6,251 nucleotides of DNA from CAJXCL01 sp964394335 (GTDB taxonomy: Bacteria; Nitrospinota; Nitrospinia; CAJXCL01). Numbering within the stretch: the stretch's first letter is position 1; every line of letters begins with the position of its first letter. The notes beneath the pieces were generated by a model, which was not told the origin of the DNA, searched no databases, and saw only the letters and a list, made by a program, of their open reading frames with translations. The stretch spans positions 1 through 6,251 of the forward strand of contig CAYMVZ010000121.1 in assembly GCA_964394335.1 (NCBI GenBank), given 5' to 3'. A program made the position numbers and the translations under genes. Below are positions 5,542 to 6,251 of this stretch, piece after piece.

Positions 5542-6251
5542 ATGGAAACAACCCGCAAAGAGAAACCGATAAGAAAGATAGTCCATGTTGGTGTGGACTG
5601 TTTTTATGCGGCGGTTATGATGCGGAATGATCCGTCGCTTCAGGGTAACCCGTTGGTGGTTGTCAGCGGCGATTCAGCTAAAAAAAACTTAATATGCTCT
5701 GCCAATTACGAAGCCAGGAAATTAGGTATTCATGCGGGCATGAAATCATTCCGCGCAAAAGAGCTTTGTCCACAGATTGTGATTCTTCTTTCAGAAATGG
5801 ATGCTTATCAGAATGAATCAAAAAAAATCCGCGGCATCTTCCACAGGTTTACAGATATGGTGGAGCCTTTATCACTCGATGAGGCATTTCTCGACCTATC
5901 CGGTTCTGATAAATTTAAAGGAAACATAGAGCTTATTGCAACTGAGATTCGCAAACTTATTCATGAAGAACTCAAGATTAACGCATCTATCGGGATCGCA
6001 TCTAATAAGTTTCTTGCCAAGGTAGCAAGCGACTGGAAAAAGCCGAATGGTCAGTTCTCTATCACTCCTGATATGATTGATAGTTTTATTCTAAAACTTC
6101 CGGTCAGAAAGATCTGGGATATAGGGAAGGAAACGACTGATAAGATGGCCAGCCTTGGAATAAATACCTGTGGTGCCCTGCAAAAACTATCTTTAAATGA
6201 ACTTGATTCGAATTTCGGAAATATTGGAAGACATCTTTACGATGTTTGCAG
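5542..6251 (+). CDS. dinB: DinB-like Y-family DNA polymerase (Pol IV type) with altered catalytic aspartate, 3' end cut by window edge
   Basis: The frame is open for 236 codons to the right edge; full-length Pol IV proteins are about 350-420 residues, so the rest of the thumb and little-finger domains lie outside. Such enzymes copy damaged DNA with low fidelity. Visible family features are HVGVDCFYAAV (15-25) with steric-gate Tyr22, SANYEARKLGIHAGM (53-67) of the fingers, EPLSLDEAFLDLSG (108-121) with the palm pair D113-E114, SIGIASNKFLAKVASDWKKPNG (149-170), and the start of the thumb helix-hairpin-helix (LPVRKIWDIG). The striking change is at residue 17: E. coli DinB has catalytic D8 in HVDMDCF, here HVGVDCF has glycine (GGT, one base from GAT). 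The glutamate of AAVE is also methionine (M26). Activity may be lost or altered. The ATG at 5542 has GGAG six bases upstream. The gene is divergent from rpoH. Confidence 0.9.
   Translation, partial: METTRKEKPIRKIVHVGVDCFYAAVMMRNDPSLQGNPLVVVSGDSAKKNLICSANYEARKLGIHAGMKSFRAKELCPQIVILLSEMDAYQNESKKIRGIFHRFTDMVEPLSLDEAFLDLSGSDKFKGNIELIATEIRKLIHEELKINASIGIASNKFLAKVASDWKKPNGQFSITPDMIDSFILKLPVRKIWDIGKETTDKMASLGINTCGALQKLSLNELDSNFGNIGRHLYDVC

Overview
This AT-rich bacterial window holds six protein genes. Five lie in a row on the minus strand: a heat-shock-type sigma factor (rpoH-like), a ROK-family sugar kinase, a large exported metallophosphatase-like/tetraheme cytochrome c fusion, a DsbA-like thiol oxidoreductase, and an MtnP/PNP-family nucleoside phosphorylase cut by the left edge. 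A divergent plus-strand gene, a DinB-like Y-family DNA polymerase, runs off the right edge. No tRNA, rRNA, CRISPR array or transposase gene is visible.

The genes suggest a Gram-negative-type anaerobe with c-type multiheme cytochromes. Only dsbA and dinB have clear Shine-Dalgarno sites; rpoH, the ROK kinase and the phosphorylase have none. Low G+C, multiheme cytochromes and weak Shine-Dalgarno use would fit an anammox-type planctomycete (Brocadiales), but an uncultured Deltaproteobacteria- or Nitrospirota-like lineage fits nearly as well. This is a low-confidence inference.

Layout from left to right: phosphorylase (1-861, minus); its short, strongly structured leader (862-920) and promoter (927-954); a 112-bp nested inverted-repeat element that looks like a REP or miniature mobile element (956-1067); dsbA-like gene (1069-1683) with promoter and Shine-Dalgarno site; cytochrome fusion (1770-3137); a 180-bp gap full of hairpins that probably forms the cytochrome leader (3138-3317); ROK kinase (3318-4277); rpoH-like sigma factor (4332-5252); a 289-bp divergent intergenic region with an rpoH promoter overlapped by a dyad and an extended -10 promoter for dinB (5253-5541); dinB-like gene (5542 to the edge).

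The minus-strand genes do not form an obvious single pathway. The sigma factor and kinase are close enough to be co-transcribed. The cytochrome and DsbA-like genes make a plausible envelope pair, since both concern periplasmic cysteines. The phosphorylase has its own promoter and leader. The points most worth a second look are a glycine where the DinB homologue should have its first catalytic aspartate, an asparagine in the phosphorylase that points to 6-oxopurine rather than adenine substrates, the decayed metal site plus Cys-Gly-Cys motif in the cytochrome fusion, and two structured leader regions with competing pairings. None of these proves a new system.
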